Source of the DNA: RGDT01 sp964630925
GTDB lineage: Bacteria; Planctomycetota; Planctomycetia; Gemmatales; Gemmataceae
Reading direction: 5' to 3'
NCBI GenBank assembly: GCA_964630925.1
Contig: CAZVZK010000112.1
Location: 1-31,905, forward strand
Length of the DNA: 31,905 nucleotides
The position numbers and the translations under genes are program-made. Positions 31,032 through 31,905 of the stretch are shown piece by piece. Positions within the stretch are counted from its first letter, which is position 1. Every line of letters starts with the position of its first letter. Under the pieces are notes generated by a model. The model made no database searches and had not been told where the DNA came from. It saw only the letters and a list, made by a program, of their open reading frames with translations.

Positions 31032-31451
31032 CGTGCCTCCTCCTGACAATGTATGTCACGGCGCGGGGCAGGGCTTTCAAGCGGCGATGGGGTTGCCGCC
31101 TCGCCCCTCGCTTGAGGCGCTTCCGGCCGGGGACGAGACGTCCAAGGAGGGCGTGGGGCCGGGGTGAAGACCCTGCTCGGGGTGCGGTGATGCCGGCTGG
31201 GCGAGGCGTGCGGGCGCCGGCGCCGGCGTTTGCTGTCAATCCGGGCGATCTGGCGCTGACCGTGAGGGCGTCCTGGCCGATGATGTTTCCTCGCCGGCGA
31301 AAAAGCGGCGGGGGTGGAATTTCGCCCCTTGCCGGGCGTTTTCGCCGTCCTATAGTGCAATCACACCCGATGGTGTTTATCGGGGGATCAGTGGGGGGTG
31401 GCCGGCACTCCAGCCGGTGCGCCCCTGTGCGTGTTAGTGAGGTTCGTGGCC
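31032..31451. other. Divergent intergenic region
   Basis: A gap of 420 bases with no convincing gene. Towards the kinase gene, TTGAAA (minus strand, 31075-31080) and GACATA (31052-31057) are 17 bp apart, overlapping a TGACA-N5-TGTCA inverted repeat at 31044-31058. Towards the right lies the promoter at 31329-31356, then an interrupted palindrome ACACC-CGAT-GGTGT at about 31363-31376. Confidence 0.4.
31329..31356 (+). promoter_or_regulatory. Promoter of the 59-residue protein gene
   Basis: TTGCCG (31329-31334) and TATAGT (31351-31356) with a 16-bp spacer. The leader to ATG 31452 would be about 90 bases and contains CCCGAT/ATCGGG arms, so some leader structure is possible. Confidence 0.5.
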
Positions 31452-31631
31452 ATGCCGACCAGCGTTGAGACGGAGCTGGATTTCATCGAAGAGCTGCGCC
31501 TGCGGCGTTGGGCCCGCGAGAACTACGTGCCGGCGGAGCACCGTCAGTCCGGGTGGCACCCGGTCACCATCGACGAGATGCTCCGCAAGGACCGTGAGCT
31601 GCAGGGCACCCAGACGGCCACCAGCGCCTGA
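31452..31631 (+). CDS. Small protein of unknown function (59 aa)
   Basis: A 59-residue protein, MPTSVETELDFIEELRLRRWARENYVPAEHRQSGWHPVTIDEMLRK in composition: an acidic/basic amphipathic helix, an aromatic middle and a second helix. No signal or metal motif is seen. It has its own promoter and a GAGG ribosome site about 8 bases before ATG; codon use is like that of true genes. Similar small proteins ending in a VxLDEMLxxD-like helix exist in planctomycetes, but no function is known to me. Confidence 0.65.
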   Translation: MPTSVETELDFIEELRLRRWARENYVPAEHRQSGWHPVTIDEMLRKDRELQGTQTATSA

Positions 31632-31732
31632 CCGCCGCCCCGGCCTCCTCTCCAAGACAACCTCTCCTCCGCCTCCGCCGGCACGGGCCCGCGGGGGCGG
31701 AACCGTTTCGGCTTCGGGGCAGAAGATGAGGA

Positions 31733-31827
31733 TTCACCACGGAGGCACAGAGATCACAGAGCAAGCACAGAGGAAGCAAGAAGAGAGGTAGAAAACAAAG
31801 GCCAATAGTCTTCTGCTTCTCTTCTTG
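31733..31827. repeat. CACCACGGAGGCACAGAG-type repeat with inverted arms
   Basis: A CACCACGGAGGCACAGAG stretch (31736 onward) is followed by arms 31777-31796 and 31808-31827, reverse complements in 17 of 20 bases, around an AAAGGCCAATA centre. The first stretch belongs to a repeat type I know from many unrelated bacterial genomes. No gene is present. Confidence 0.6.
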
Positions 31828-31845
31828 TCTTTTCCCTCTTCGGTC

Positions 31846-31905
31846 CCGTACAGCCGGGTGTGGGAATGAGACGGAAGTAGACAGGTGGGATGGCCGGGTG
31901 GGGCG
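31846..31905 (+). repeat. Dispersed repeat copy B (cut by the window end)
   Basis: Second copy of the repeat at 3011-3070, 48 of 60 bases identical without gaps. The match is still running at the last base, so the TTGCATTGCA hairpin seen after copy A may follow outside the window. Confidence 0.75.

Overview
The window is very GC-rich and almost certainly comes from a Gemmataceae-type planctomycete. The evidence is a TIGR02996 repeat-companion N-terminus on a leucine-rich/HEAT protein, the LECLEDR surface-protein leader on a beta-helix protein, a secreted TPR-CHAT protein, a Hanks-type kinase with N-terminal zinc motif, LRR proteins with 24-residue repeats, and many exported hydrolases. No tRNA, rRNA or CRISPR array was seen.

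Layout. 1-1914 (minus): the 5' part of a PAS-PAS sensor histidine kinase and an exported esterase. 1983-2918 (plus): a CPBP intramembrane protease. 3011-3260: dispersed-repeat and hairpin DNA. 3271-4644 (minus): four small genes, one a zinc-ribbon protein. 4943-6370 (plus): the TIGR02996/LRR/HEAT gene, whose end is written by a 35-bp inverted repeat (6338-6484). 6525-7541 region (minus): a second esterase. 7628-11641 (plus): promoter, near-perfect TetR-type operator, DevB-DevC-DevA exporter, TetR regulator and DoxX-like protein, evidently one autoregulated operon. 11658-15227 (plus): a 1189-residue secreted TPR-CHAT protein. 15236-17033 (minus): two genes, a HEAT/PDZ protein and a LECLEDR beta-helix protein, each broken by one surplus G in a poly-G run.

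17516-26711 (plus) is a phage-derived capsid cassette. It holds an HK97-fold major capsid protein, several virion or connector proteins, an exported trypsin-like protease, a ParB-like protein, an ABC-ATPase/GNAT fusion, a TerS-like helix-turn-helix protein and two zinc-ribbon miniproteins. It lacks a large terminase, portal and tail genes here. An oppositely oriented LRR gene sits inside it as cargo, and two junk-like inverted repeats separate its early genes. The ParB plus ABC/GNAT pair is the best candidate for an undescribed system, possibly DNA base modification.

26784-31905: a Tat-exported sugar-phosphate-isomerase-like protein (minus), an unknown 272-residue protein, a toxin-antitoxin pair with a broken ParE toxin, a membrane Ser/Thr kinase carrying an extracellular DJ-1/PfpI domain (minus), a 59-residue conserved-looking small protein, and terminal dispersed repeats. 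One of these is a diverged copy of the repeat at 3011-3070.
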